From Coriaria nepalensis (lineage: Eukaryota > Streptophyta > Magnoliopsida > Cucurbitales > Coriariaceae), in contig CP114482.1 in the NCBI GenBank assembly GCA_027186245.1, positions 23,641,209 through 23,705,208 of the forward strand: a DNA stretch of 64,000 nucleotides, written 5' to 3'. The notes under the pieces were generated by a model. It searched no databases. It had not been told where the DNA came from and saw only the letters and a program-made list of their open reading frames with translations. The translations under genes were made by a program, and so were the position numbers. Of the stretch, positions 37,301-51,500 are shown piece by piece; position 1 is the stretch's first letter; each line of letters starts with the position of its first letter.

Positions 37301-40300
37301 CTGACTAAAAGAGACACAAAAATATGACTTGAACGCTAAAAAAGGCATAGTTGCAATCAATAGATCAATTGCAAGTTATGCACGAAAGTCGCGTTTTAAA
37401 TGCAAAAAGAGAATTGGTTCGAAGTGCCTTCAAACAATTTAATGATTGAAAAGACTGAGTGATATGCTTTTTAATGCTAAAATAATGCATTGTTGTCTTC
37501 AATAGATTAATTACAAGTTATGTAAGAAAATAATATTTGAAGGGCGAAAATAGAATTCGGTCGAACTAATTTAGAATGATTTAATGACTAGAAGAGACTC
37601 AGTGACATGACTTTAAGGCTAAACAAATGCACTGTTGCCTTCAATAGATAAACTGCAAGTTACACACGAAAGTCAAGGTTAAAGGCCGCATTTCGTTCGA
37701 AATGATTTAGAATGATTTAGTGACTAAAAGAGACGCAAAAATATGGCTTGAACGCTAAAAAATGCATAGTTGCAATCAATAGATCAATTGCAAGTTATGC
37801 ACGAAAGTCCCGTTTTAAATGCAAAAAGAGAATTGGTTCGAAGTGCCTTCAAACAATTTAATGATTGAAAAGACTGAGTGATATGCTTTTTAATGCTAAA
37901 ATAATGCATTGTTGTCTTCAATAGATTAATTACGAGTTATGTAAGAAAATAATGTTTGAAGGGCAAAAATAGAATTCGTTCGAATTAATTTAGAATGATT
38001 TAAAGACTAAAAGAGACTCAATGACATGACTTTAAGGCTAAACAAATGCATTGTTGTCTTCAATAGATCAACTGCAAGTTACGCACGAAAGTCATCTTTA
38101 AAGGCTGAATTTCGTTCGAAGTGATTTAGAATGATTTACTGACTAAAAGAGACACAAAAATATGACTTGAACGCTAAAAAAGGCATAGTTGCCATCAATA
38201 GATCAATTGCAAGTTATGCACGAAAGTCCCGTTTTAAATGCAAAAAGAGAATTGGTTCGAAGTGCCTTCAAACAATTTAATGATTGAAAAGACTGAGTGA
38301 TATGCTTTTTAATGCTAAAATAATGCATTGTTGTCTTCAATAGATTAATTACGAGTTATGTAAGAAAATAATGTTTGAAGGGCAAAAATAGAATTCGTTC
38401 GAATTAATTTAGAATGATTTAAAGACTAAAAGAGACTCAATGACATGACTTTAAGGCTAAACAAATGCATTGTTGCCTTCAATAGATCAACTGCAAGTTA
38501 CGCACGAAAGTCATCTTTAAAGGCTGAATTTCGTTCGAAGTGATTTAGAATGATTTAGTGACTAAAAGAGACGCAAAAATATGACTTGAACGCTAAAAAA
38601 GGCATAGTTGCAATTAATAGATCAATTGCAAGTTATGCACGAAAGTCGCGTTTTAAATGCAAAAAGAGAATTGGTTCGAAGTGCCTTCAAACAATTTAAT
38701 GATTGAAAAGACTGAGTGATATGCTTTTTAATGCTAAAATAATGCATTGTTGTCTTCAGTAGATTAATTACAAGTTACGTAAGAAAATAATATTTGAATG
38801 GCAAAAATAGAATTCGTTCGAATTAATTTAGAATGATTTAAAGACTAAAAGAGACACAATGACATGACTTTAAGGCTAAACAAATGCATTGTTGCCTTCA
38901 ATAGATCAACTGCAAGTTATGCACGAAAGTCATGTTTAAAGGCCGAATTTCGTTCGAAGTGATTTAGAAGGATTTACTGACTAAAAGAGACACAAAAATA
39001 TGACTTGAACGCTAAAAAAGGCATAGTTGCAATCAATAGATCAATTGCAAGTTATGCACGAAAGTCGCGTTTTAAATGCAAAAAGAGAATTGGTTCGAAG
39101 TGCCTTCAAACAATTTAATGATTGAAAAGACTGAGTGATATGCTTTTTAATGCTAAAATAATGCATTGTTGTCTTCAATAGATTAATTACAAGTTATGTA
39201 AGAAAATAATATTTGAAGTGCGAAAATAGAATTCGGTCGAACTAATTTAGAATGATTTAATGACTAGAAGAGACTCAGTGACATGACTTTAAGGCTAAAC
39301 AAATGCACTGTTGCCTTCAATAGATCAACTGCAAGTTACACACGAAAGTCATGTTTAAAGGCCGAATTTCGTTCGAAGTGATTTAGAATGATTTAGTGAC
39401 TAAAAGAGACGCAAAAATATGGCTTGAACGCTAAAAAATGCATAGTTGCAATCAATAGATCAATTGCAAGTTATGCACGAAAGTCACGTTTTAAATGCAA
39501 AAAGAGAATTGGTTCGAAGTGCCTTCAAACAATTTAATGATTGAAAAGACTGAGTGATATGCTTTTTAATGCTAAAATAATGCATTGTTGTCTTCAATAG
39601 ATTAATTACGAGTTATGTAAGAAAATAATGTTTGAAGGGCAAAAATAGAATTCGTTCGAATTAATTTAGAATGATTTAAAGACTAAAAGAGACTCAATGA
39701 CATGACTTTAAGGCTAAACAAATGCATTGTTGCCTTCAATAGATCAACTGCAAGTTACGCACGAAAGTCATCTTTAAAGGCTGAATTTCGTTCGAAGTGA
39801 TTTAGAATGATTTACTGACTAAAAGAGACACAAAAATATGACTTGAACGCTAAAAAAGGCATAGTTGCCATCAATAGATCAATTGCAAGTTATGCACGAA
39901 AGTCCTGTTTTAAATGCAAAAAGAGAATTGGTTCGAAGTGCCTTCAAACAATTTAATGATTGAAAAGACTGAGTGATATGCTTTTTAATGCTAAAATAAT
40001 GCATTGTTGTCTTCAATAGATTAATTACGAGTTATGTAAGAAAATAATGTTTGAAGGGCAAAAATAGAATTCGTTCGAATTAATTTAGAATGATTTAAAG
40101 ACTAAAAGAGACTCAATGACATGACTTTAAGGCTAAACAAATGCATTGTTGCCTTCAATAGATCAACTGCAAGTTACGCACGAAAGTCATCTTTAAAGGC
40201 TGAATTTCGTTCGAAGTGATTTAGAATGATTTACTGACTAAAAGAGACACAAAAATATGACTTGAACGCTAAAAAAGGCATAGTTGCCATCAATAGATCA

Positions 40301-41384
40301 ATTGCAAGTTATGCACGAAAGTCCCGTTTTAAATGCAAAAAGAGAATTGGGTCGAAGTGCCTTCAAACAATTTAGTGATTGAAAAGACTAAGTGATATGC
40401 TTTTTAATGCTAAAATAATGCATTGTTGTCTTCAATGGATTAATTACAAGTTACGTAAGAAAATAATGTTTGAAGGGCGAAAATAGAATTCGTTGAATTA
40501 ATTTTGAATGATTTAATGACTAAAAGAGACTCAGTGACATGACTTTAAGGCTAAACAAATGCACTGTTGCCTTCAATAGATCAACTGCAAGTTACACACG
40601 AAAGTCATGTTTAAAGGCGAATTTCGTTCGAAGTGATTTAGAATGATTTAGTGACTAAAAGAGACGCAAAAATATGGCTTGAACGCTAAAAAATGCATAG
40701 TTGCAATCAATAGATCAATTGCAAGTTATGCACGAAAGTCACGTTTTAAATGCAAAAAGAGAATTGGTTCGAAGTGCCTTCAAACAATTTAATGATTGAA
40801 AAGACTGAGTGATATGCTTTTTAATGCTAAAATAATGCATTGTTGTCTTCAATAGATTAATTACGAGTTATGTAAGAAAATAATGTGTGAAGGGCAAAAA
40901 TAGAATTCGTTCGAATTAATTTAGAATGATTTAAAGACTAAAAGAGACTCAATGACATGACTTTAAGGCTAAACAAATGCACTGTTGCCTTCAATAGATC
41001 AACTGCAAGTTACACACGAAAGTCATGTTTAAAGGCCGAATTTCGTTCGAAGTGATTTAGAATGATTTAGTGACTAAAAGAGACGCAAAAATATGGCTTG
41101 AACGCGAAAAAATGCATAGTTGCAATCAATAGATCAATTGCAAGTTATGCACGAAAGTCACGTTTTAAATGCAAAAAGAGAATTGGTTCGAAGTGCCTTC
41201 AAACAATTTAATGATTGAAAAGACTGAGTGATATGCTTTTTAATGCTAAAATAATGCATTGTTGTCTTCAATAGATTAATTGCAAGTTACGTAAGAAAAT
41301 AATGTTTGAAGGGCGAAAATAGAATTCGTTGAATTAATTTTGAATGATTTAATGACTAAAAGAGACTCAGTGACATGACTTTAA

Positions 41385-44315
41385 GGCTAAACAAATGCAC
41401 TGTTGCCTTCAATAGATCAACTGCAAGTTACACACGAAAGTCATGTTTAAAGGCGAATTTCGTTCGAAGTGATTTAGAATGATTTAGTGACTAAAAGAGA
41501 CGCAAAAATATGGCTTGAACGCTAAAAAATGCATAGTTGCAATCAATAGATCAATTGCAAGTTATGCACGAAAGTCACGTTTTAAATGCAAAAAGAGAAT
41601 TGGTTCGAAGTGCCTTCAAACAATTTAATGATTGAAAAGACTGAGTGATATGCTTTTTAATGCTAAAATAATGCATTGTTGTCTTCAATAAATTAATTAC
41701 AAGTTATGTAAGAAAATAATATTTGAAGGGCGAAAATAGAATTCGTTCGAACTAATTTAGAATGATTTAATGACCAGAAGAGACTCAGTGACATGACTTT
41801 AAGGCTAAACAAATGCATTGCTGCCTATAATAGATCAACTGCAAGTTATGCACGAAAGTCATGTTTAAATGCCGAATTTCATACGAAGTGATTTAGAATG
41901 ATTTACTGACTAAAAGAGACGCAAAAATATGGCTTGAACGCTAAAAAATGCATAGTTGCCATCAATAGATCAATTGCAAGTTACGCACGAAAGTCGCGTT
42001 TTAAATGCAAAAAGAGAATTGGTTCTATGTGCCTTCAAACAATTTAATGATTGAAAAGACTGAGTGATATGCTTTTTAATGCTAAAATAATGCATTGTTG
42101 TCTTCAATAGATTAATTGCAAGTTATGTAAGAAAATAATGTTTGAAGGGCGATAATAGAATTCGGTCCAATTAATTTAGAATGATTTAATGACTAAAAGA
42201 GACTCAATGACATGACTTTAAGGCTAAACAAATGCATTGTTGCCTTCAATAGATCAACTGCAAGTTACGCACGAAAGTCATCTTTAAAGGCTGAATTTCG
42301 TTCGAAGTGATTTAGAATGATTTACTGACTAAAAGAGAGGCAAAAATATGACTTGAACGCTAAAAAATGCATAGTTTCCATCAATAGATCAATTGCAAGT
42401 GATGCACGAAAGTCACGTTTTAAATGCAAAAAGAGAATTGGTTCGAAGTGCCTTCAAACAATTTAATGATTGAAAAGACTGAGTGATATGCTTTTTAATG
42501 CTAAAATATAGCATTGTTGTCTTCGATAGATTAATTGCAAGTTATATAAGAAAATAATATTTGAAGGGCGAAAATAGAATTCGGTCGCACTAATTTAGAA
42601 TGATTTAATGACTAGAAGAGACTCGGTCACACGACTTTAAGGCTAAACAAATGCATTGTTGCCTTCAATAGATCAACTGCAAGTTACGCACGAAAGTCAT
42701 CTTTAAAGGCTGAATTTCGTTCGAAGTGATTTAGAATGATTTAGTGACTAAAAGAGACGCAAAAATATGACTTGAACGCTAAAAAAGGCATAGTTGCAAT
42801 CAATAGATCAATTGCAAGTTATGCACGAAAGTCGCGTTTTAAATGCAAAAAGAGAATTGGTTCGAAGTGCCTTCAAACAATTTAATGATTGAAAAGACTG
42901 AGTGATATGCTTTTTAATGCTAAAATAATGCATTGTTGTCTTCAGTAGATTAATTACAAGTTACGTAAGAAAATAATATTTGAATGGCAAAAATAGAATT
43001 CGTTCGAATTAATTTAGAATGATTTAAAGACTAAAAGAGACACAATGACATGACTTTAAGGCTAAACAAATGCATTGTTGCCTTCAATAGATCAACTGCA
43101 AGTTATGCACGAAAGTCATGTTTAAAGGCCGAATTTCGTTCGAAGTGATTTAGAATGATTTACTGACTAAAAGAGACACAAAAATATGACTTGAACGCTA
43201 AAAAAGGCATAGTTGCAATCAATAGATCAATTGCAAGTTATGCACGAAAGTCGCGTTTTAAATGCAAAAAGAGAATTGGTTCGAAGTGCCTTCAAACAAT
43301 TTAATGATTGAAAAGACTGAGTGATATGCTTTTTAATGCTAAAATAATGCATTGTTGTCTTCAATAGATTAATTACCAGTTATGTAAGAAAATAATATTT
43401 GAAGTGCGAAAATAGAATTCGGTCGAACTAATTTAGAATGATTTAATGACTAGAAGAGACTCAGTGACATGACTTTAAGGCTAAACAAATGCACTGTTGC
43501 CTTCAATAGATCAACTGCAAGTTACACACGAAAGTCATGTTTAAAGGCCGAATTTCGTTCGAAGTGATTTAGAATGATTTAGTGACTAAAAGAGACGCAA
43601 AAATATGGCTTGAACGCTAAAAAATGCATAGTTGCAATCAATAGATCAATTGCAAGTTATGCACGAAAGTCACGTTTTAAATGCAAAAAGAGAATTGGTT
43701 CGAAGTGCCTTCAAACAATTTAATGATTGAAAAGACTGACTGATATGCTTTTTAATGCTAAAATAATGCATTGTTGTCTTCAATAGATTAATTACGAGTT
43801 ATGTAAGAAAATAATGTTTGAAGGGAAAAAATAGAATTCGTTCGAATTAATTTAGAATGATTTAAAGACTAAAAGAGACTCAATGACATGACTTTAAGGC
43901 TAAACAAATGCATTGTTGCATTCAATAGATCAACTGCAAGTTACGCACGAAAGTCATCTTTAAAGGCTGAATTTCGTTCGAAGTGATTTAGAATGATTTA
44001 CTGACTAAAAGAGACACAAAAATATGACTTGAACGCTAAAAAAGGCATAGTTGCCATCAATAGATCAATTGCAAGTTATGCACGAAAGTCCTGTTTTAAA
44101 TGCAAAAAGAGAATTGGTTCGAAGTGCCTTCAAACAATTTAATGATTGAAAAGACTGAGTGATATGCTTTTTAATGCTAAAATAATGCATTGTTGTCTTC
44201 AATAGATTAATTGCAAGTTACGTAACAAAATAATGTTTGAAGGGCGAAAATAGAATTCGTTGAATTAATTTTGAATGATTTAATGACTAAAAGAGACTCA
44301 GTGACATGACTTTAA
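41385..44315. repeat. 2931-bp seven-trimer higher-order repeat, copy 1
   Basis: The trimers start at 41385, 41803, 42222, 42641, 43060, 43479 and 43898. Diagnostic variants are gtgatgcacg (42399), ctcggtcacacgac (42621), cttcagtagatt (42940) and gtcctgtttt (44088). Each is repeated 2931 bp downstream. The unit at 43898 ends with a C of the one-base deletion type that copy 2 does not have in the equivalent place. Confidence 0.88.
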
Positions 44316-47247
44316 GGCTAAACAAATGCACTGTTGCCTTCAATAGATCAACTGCAAGTTACACACGAAAGTCATGTTTAAAGGCGAATTTCGTTCGAAG
44401 TGATTTAGAATGATTTAGTGACTAAAAGAGACGCAAAAATATGGCTTGAACGCTAAAAAATGCATAGTTGCAATCAATAGATCAATTGCAAGTTATGCAC
44501 GAAAGTCACGTTTTAAATGCAAAAAGAGAATTGGTTCGAAGTGCCTTCAAACAATTTAATGATTGAAAAGACTGAGTGATATGCTTTTTAATGCTAAAAT
44601 AATGCATTGTTGTCTTCAATAAATTAATTACAAGTTATGTAAGAAAATAATATTTGAAGGGCGAAAATAGAATTCGTTCGAACTAATTTAGAATGATTTA
44701 ATGACCAGAAGAGACTCAGTGACATGACTTTAAGGCTAAACAAATGCATTGCTGCCTATAATAGATCAACTGCAAGTTATGCACGAAAGTCATGTTTAAA
44801 TGCCGAATTTCATACGAAGTGATTTAGAATGATTTACTGACTAAAAGAGACGCAAAAATATGGCTTGAACGCTAAAAAATGCATAGTTGCCATCAATAGA
44901 TCAATTGCAAGTTACGCACGAAAGTCGCGTTTTAAATGCAAAAAGAGAATTGGTTCTAAGTGCCTTCAAACAATTTAATGATTGAAAAGACTGAGTGATA
45001 TGCTTTTTAATGCTAAAATAATGCATTGTTGTCTTCAATAGATTAATTGCAAGTTATGTAAGAAAATAATGTTTGAAGGGCGATAATAGAATTCGGTCCA
45101 ATTAATTTAGAATGATTTAATGACTAAAAGAGACTCAATGACATGACTTTAAGGCTAAACAAATGCATTGTTGCCTTCAATAGATCAACTGCAAGTTACG
45201 CACGAAAGTCATGTTTAAAGGCCGAATTTCGTTCGAAGTGATTTAGAATGATTTACTGACTAAAAGAGAGGCAAAAATATGACTTGAACGCTAAAAAATG
45301 CATAGTTTCCATCAATAGATCAATTGCAAGTGATGCACGAAAGTCACGTTTTAAATGCAAAAAGAGAATTGGTTCGAAGTGCCTTCAAACAATTTAATGA
45401 TTGAAAAGACTGAGTGATATGCTTTTTAATGCTAAAATATAGCATTGTTGTCTTCGATAGATTAATTGCAAGTTATGTAAGAAAATAATATTTGAAGGGC
45501 GAAAATAGAATTCGGTCGCACTAATTTAGAATGATTTAATGACTAGAAGAGACTCGGTCACACGACTTTAAGGCTAAACAAATGCATTGTTGCCTTCAAT
45601 AGATCAACTGCAAGTTACGCACGAAAGTCATCTTTAAAGGCTGAATTTCGTTCGAAGTGATTTAGAATGATTTAGTGACTAAAAGAGACGCAAAAATATG
45701 ACTTGAACGCTAAAAAAGGCATAGTTGCAATCAATAGATCAATTGCAAGTTATGCACGAAAGTCGCGTTTTAAATGCAAAAAGAGAATTGGTTCGAAGTG
45801 CCTTCAAACAATTTAATGATTGAAAAGACTGAGTGATATGCTTTTTAATGCTAAAATAATGCATTGTTGTCTTCAGTAGATTAATTACAAGTTACGTAAG
45901 AAAATAATATTTGAATGGCAAAAATAGAATTCGTTCGAATTAATTTAGAATGATTTAAAGACTAAAAGAGACACAATGACATGACTTTAAGGCTAAACAA
46001 ATGCATTGTTGCCTTCAATAGATCAACTGCAAGTTATGCACGAAAGTCATGTTTAAAGGCCGAATTTCGTTCGAAGTGATTTAGAATGATTTACTGACTA
46101 AAAGAGACACAAAAATATGACTTGAACGCTAAAAAAGGCATAGTTGCAATCAATAGATCAATTGCAAGTTATGCACGAAAGTCGCGTTTTAAATGCAAAA
46201 AGAGAATTGGTTCGAAGTGCCTTCAAACAATTTAATGATTGAAAAGACTGAGTGATATGCTTTTTAATGCTAAAATAATGCATTGTTGTCTTCAATAGAT
46301 TAATTACAAGTTATGTAAGAAAATAATATTTGAAGTGCGAAAATAGAATTCGGTCGAACTAATTTAGAATGATTTAATGACTAGAAGAGACTCAGTGACA
46401 TGACTTTAAGGCTAAACAAATGCACTGTTGCCTTCAATAGATCAACTGCAAGTTACACACGAAAGTCATGTTTAAAGGCCGAATTTCGTTCGAAGTGATT
46501 TAGAATGATTTAGTGACTAAAAGAGACGCAAAAATATGGCTTGAACGCTAAAAAATGCATAGTTGCAATCAATAGATCAATTGCAAGTTATGCACGAAAG
46601 TCACGTTTTAAATGCAAAAAGAGAATTGGTTCGAAGTGCCTTCAAACAATTTAATGATTGAAAAGACTGAGTGATATGCTTTTTAATGCTAAAATAATGC
46701 ATTGTTGTCTTCAATAGATTAATTACGAGTTATGTAAGAAAATAATGTTTGAAGGGCAAAAATAGAATTCGTTCGAATTAATTTAGAATGATTTAAAGAC
46801 TAAAAGAGACTCAATGACATGACTTTAAGGCTAAACAAATGCATTGTTGCCTTCAATAGATCAACTGCAAGTTACGCACGAAAGTCATCTTTAAAGGCTG
46901 AATTTCGTTCGAAGTGATTTAGAATGATTTACTGACTAAAAGAGACACAAAAATATGACTTGAACGCTAAAAAAGGCATAGTTGCCATCAATAGATCAAT
47001 TGCAAGTTATGCACGAAAGTCCTGTTTTAAATGCAAAAAGAGAATTGGTTCGAAGTGCCTTCAAACAATTTAATGATTGAAAAGACTGAGTGATATGCTT
47101 TTTAATGCTAAAATAATGCATTGTTGTCTTCAATAGATTAATTACGAGTTATGTAAGAAAATAATGTTTGAAGGGCAAAAATAGAATTCGTTCGAATTAA
47201 TTTAGAATGATTTAAAGACTAAAAGAGACTCAATGACATGACTTTAA
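44316..47247. repeat. 2931-bp seven-trimer higher-order repeat, copy 2
   Basis: The trimers start at 44316, 44734, 45153, 45572, 45991, 46410 and 46829, matched to copy 1 at 2931 bp. The C monomer of the last trimer instead has attacgagttatg and gggcaaaaatag, as in the unit at 39712, so the copy ends at that monomer. From 45572 this copy also pairs with 38455 at 7117 bp, which shows that two overlapping duplications built this region. Confidence 0.87.
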
Positions 47248-48501
47248 GGCTAAACAAATGCATTGTTGCCTTCAATAGATCAACTGCAAGTTACGCACGA
47301 AAGTCATCTTTAAAGGCTGAATTTCGTTCGAAGTGATTTAGAATGATTTACTGACTAAAAGAGACACAAAAATATGACTTGAACGCTAAAAAAGGCATAG
47401 TTGCCATTAATAGATCAATTGCAAGTTATGCACGAAAGTCCCGTTTTAAATGCAAAAAGAGAATTGGGTCGAAGTGCCTTCAAACAATTTAGTGATTGAA
47501 AAGACTAAGTGATATGCTTTTTAATGCTAAAATAATGCATTGTTGTCTTCAATGGATTAATTACAAGTTACGTAAGAAAATAATGTTTGAAGGGCGAAAA
47601 TAGAATTCGTTGAATTAATTTTGAATGATTTACTGACTAAAAGAGACTCAGTGACATGACTTTAAGGCTAAACAAATGCACTGTTGCCTTCAATAGATCA
47701 ACTGCAAGTTACACACGAAAGTCATGTTTAAAGGCGAATTTCGTTCGAAGTGATTTAGAATGATTTAGTGACTAAAAGAGACGCAAAAATATGGCTTGAA
47801 CGCTAAAAAATGCATAGTTGCAATCAATAGATCAATTGCAAGTTATGCACGAAAGTCACGTTTTAAATGCAAAAAGAGAATTGGTTCGAAGTGCCTTCAA
47901 ACAATTTAATGATTGAAAAGACTGAGTGATATGCTTTTTAATGCTAAAATAATGCATTGTTGTCTTCAATAGATTAATTACGAGTTATGTAAGAAAATAA
48001 TGTGTGAAGGGCAAAAATAGAATTCGTTCGAATTAATTTAGAATGATTTAAAGACTAAAAGAGACTCAATGACATGACTTTAAGGCTAAACAAATGCATT
48101 GTTGCCTTCAATAGATCAACTGCAAGTTACGCACGAAAGTCATCTTTAAAGGCTGAATTTCGTTCGAAGTGATTTAGAATGATTTACTGACTAAAAGAGA
48201 CACAAAAATATGACTTGAACGCTAAAAAAGGCATAGTTGCCATCAATAGATCAATTGCAAGTTATGCACGAAAGTCCCGTTTTAAATGCAAAAAGAGAAT
48301 TGGTTCGAAGTGCCTTCAAACAATTTAATGATTGAAAAGACTGAGTGATATGCTTTTTAATGCTAAAATAATGCATTGTTGTCTTCAATAGATTAATTGC
48401 AAGTTACGTAAGAAAATAATGTTTGAAGGCCGAAAATAGAATTCGTTGAATTAATTTTGAATGATTTAATGACTAAAAGAGACTCAGTGACATGACTTTA
48501 A

Positions 48502-51500
48502 GGCTAAACAAATGCACTGTTGCCTTCAATAGATCAACTGCAAGTTACATACGAAAGTCATGTTTAAAGGCGAATTTCGTTCAAAGTGATTTAGAATGAT
48601 TTAGTGACTAAAAGAGACGCAAAAATATGGCTTGAACGCTAAAAAATGCATAGTTGCAATCAATAGATCAATTGCAAGTTATGCATGAAGATGGCGTTCT
48701 AAATGCAAAAAGAGAATTGGTTCGAAGTGTCGTCAAACAATTTAATGATTGAAAAGACTGAGTGATATGCTTTTTAATGCTAAAATAATGCATTGTTGTC
48801 TTCAATAGATTAATTGCAAGTTACGTAAGAAAATAATGTTTGAAGGCCGAAAATAGAATTCGTTGAATTAATTTTGAATGATTTAATGACTAAAAGAGAC
48901 TCAGTGACATGACTTTAAGGCTAAACAAATGCACTGTTGCCTTCAATAGATCAACTGCAAGTTACGCACGAAAGTCATGTTTAAAGGCCGAATTTCGTTC
49001 GAAGTGATTTAGAATGATTTACTGACTAAAAGACACGCAAAAATATGACTTGAACGCTAAAAAAGGTATAGTTGCCATCAATAGATCAATTGCAAATTAT
49101 GCATGAAGATGGCGTTCTAAATGCAAAAAGAGAATTGGTTCGAAGTGTCGTCAAACAATTTAATGATTGAAAAGACTGAGTGATATGCTTTTTAATGCTA
49201 AAATAATGCATTGTTGTCTTCAATAGATTAATTACAAGTTATGTAAGAAAATAATGTGTGAAGGGAGAAAATAGAATTCGGTCGAATTAATTTAGAATGA
49301 TTTAATGACTAGAAGAGACTCAATGACATGACTTTAAGGCTAAACAAATGCATTGTTGCCTTCAATAGATCAACTGCAAGTTACGCACGAAAGTCATGTT
49401 TAAAGGCCGAATTTCGTACGAACTGATTTAGAATGATTTACTGACTAAAAGAGACGCAAAAATATGACTTCAACGCTCAAAAAGGCATAGTTGCCATCAA
49501 TAGATCAATTGCAAGTTATGCACGAAAGTCGCGTTTTAAATGCAAAAAGAGAATTGGTTCGAAGTGCCTTCCAACAATTTAATGATTGAGAAGACTGAGT
49601 GATATGCTTTTTAATGCTAAAATAATGCATTGTTGTCTTCAATAGACTAATTACAAGTTATGTAAGAAAATAATATTTGAAGGGCGAATATAGAATTCGT
49701 TCGAACAAATTTAGAATGATTTAATGACTAGAAGAGACTCAGTGACATTACTTTAAGGCTAAACAAATGCATTGTTGCCTTCAGTAGATCAACTGCAAGT
49801 TATGCACGAAAGTCATGTTTAAATGCCGAATTTCATACGAAGTGATTTAAAATGATTTACTGAGTAAAAGAGACGCAAAAATATGACTTTAAGGCTAAAA
49901 AAATGCATAGTTGCCATCAATAGATCAATTGCAAATTATGCAAGAAGATGGCGTTCTAAATGCAAAAAGAGAATTGGTTCGAAGTGCCTCCAAACAGTTT
50001 AATGATTGAAATGACTGAGTGATATGCTTTTTAATGCTAAAATAATGCATTGTTGTCTTCAATAGATTAATTGCAAGTTACGTAAGAAAATAATGTTTGA
50101 AGGCCGAAAATAGAATTCGTTGAATTAATTTTGAATGATTTAATGACTAAAAGAGACTCAGTGACATGACTTTAAGGCTAAACAAATGCACTGTTGCCTT
50201 CAATAGATCAACTGCAAGTTACATACGAAAGTCATGTTTAAAGGCGAATTTCGTTCGAAGTGATTTAGAATGATTTAGTGACTAAAAGAGACGCAAAAAT
50301 ATGGCTTGAACGCTAAAAAATGCATAGTTGCAATCAATAGATCAATTGCAAGTTATGCACGAAAGTCACGTTTTAAATGCAAAAAGAGAATTGGTTCGAA
50401 GTGCCTTCAAACAATTTAATGATTGAAAAGACTGAGTGATATGCTTTTTAATGCTAAAATAATGCATTGTTGTCTTCAATAAATTAATTACAAGTTATGT
50501 AAGAAAATAATATTTGAAGGGCGAAAATAGAATTCGTTCGAACTAATTTAGAATGATTTAATGACCAGAAGAGACTCAGTGACATGACTTTAAGGCTAAA
50601 CAAATGCATTGCTGCCTATAATAGATCAACTGCAAGTTATGCACGAAAGTCATGTTTAAATGCCGAATTTCATACGAAGTGATTTAGAATGATTTACTGA
50701 CTAAAAGAGACGCAAAAATATGACTTGAACGCTAAAAAAGGCATAGTTGCCATCAATAGATCAATTGCAAGTTATGCACGAAAGTCCCGTTTTAAATGCA
50801 AAAAGAGAATTGGTTCGAAGTGCCTTCAAACAATTTAATGATTGAAAAGACTGAGTGATATGCTTTTTAATGCTAAAATAATGCATTGTTGTCTTCAATA
50901 GATTAATTACAAGTTATGTAAGAAAATAATATTTGAAGGGCGAAAAAAGAATTCGGTCAAACTAATTTAGATTGATTTAATGACTACAAGAGACTCAGTG
51001 ACATGACTTTAAGGCTAAACAAATGCATTGTTGCCTTCAATAGATCAACTGCAAGTTACGCACGAAAGTCATGTTTAAAGGCCGAATTTCGTTCGAAGTG
51101 ATTTAGAATGATTTACTGACTAAAAGAGACGCAAAAATATGACTTGAACGCTAAAAAAGGCATAGTTGCCATCAATAGATCAATTGCAAGTTATGCACGA
51201 AAGTCCCGTTTTAAATGCAAAAAGAGAATTGGTTCGAAGTGCCTTCAAACAATTTAATGATTGAAAAGACTGAGTGATATGCTTTTTAATGCTAAATTAA
51301 TGCATTGTTGTCTTCAATGGATTAATTACAAGTTACGTAAGAAAATAATGTTTGAAGGGCGAAAATAGAATTCGTTGAATTAATTTTGAATGATTTAATG
51401 ACTAAAAGAGACTCAATGACATGACTTTAAGGCTAAACAAATGCATTGTTGCCTTCAATAGATCAACTGCAAGTTACGCACGAAAGTCATGTTTAAAGGC

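Larger units (their letters stand above)
35522..48501. repeat. Block V: family with catctttaaaggctg A monomers
   Basis: Thirty-one trimers fill this block, dominated by a small set of forms. One is A with catctttaaaggctg. Another is A with gcactgttgcc and gttacacacg. B is often ggcttgaacgctaaaaaatg, and C often has attacgagttatg. From 40131 onward the one-base deletion forms gttgaattaattttg (C) and aaaggcgaattt (A) appear and give spacings of 417-418 bp. Segment 38455-40966 recurs at 45572-48083 (offset 7117 bp, about 17 trimers). The last matched trimer pair, at 40549 and 47666, shares aataatgtgtgaaggg. Confidence 0.82.
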
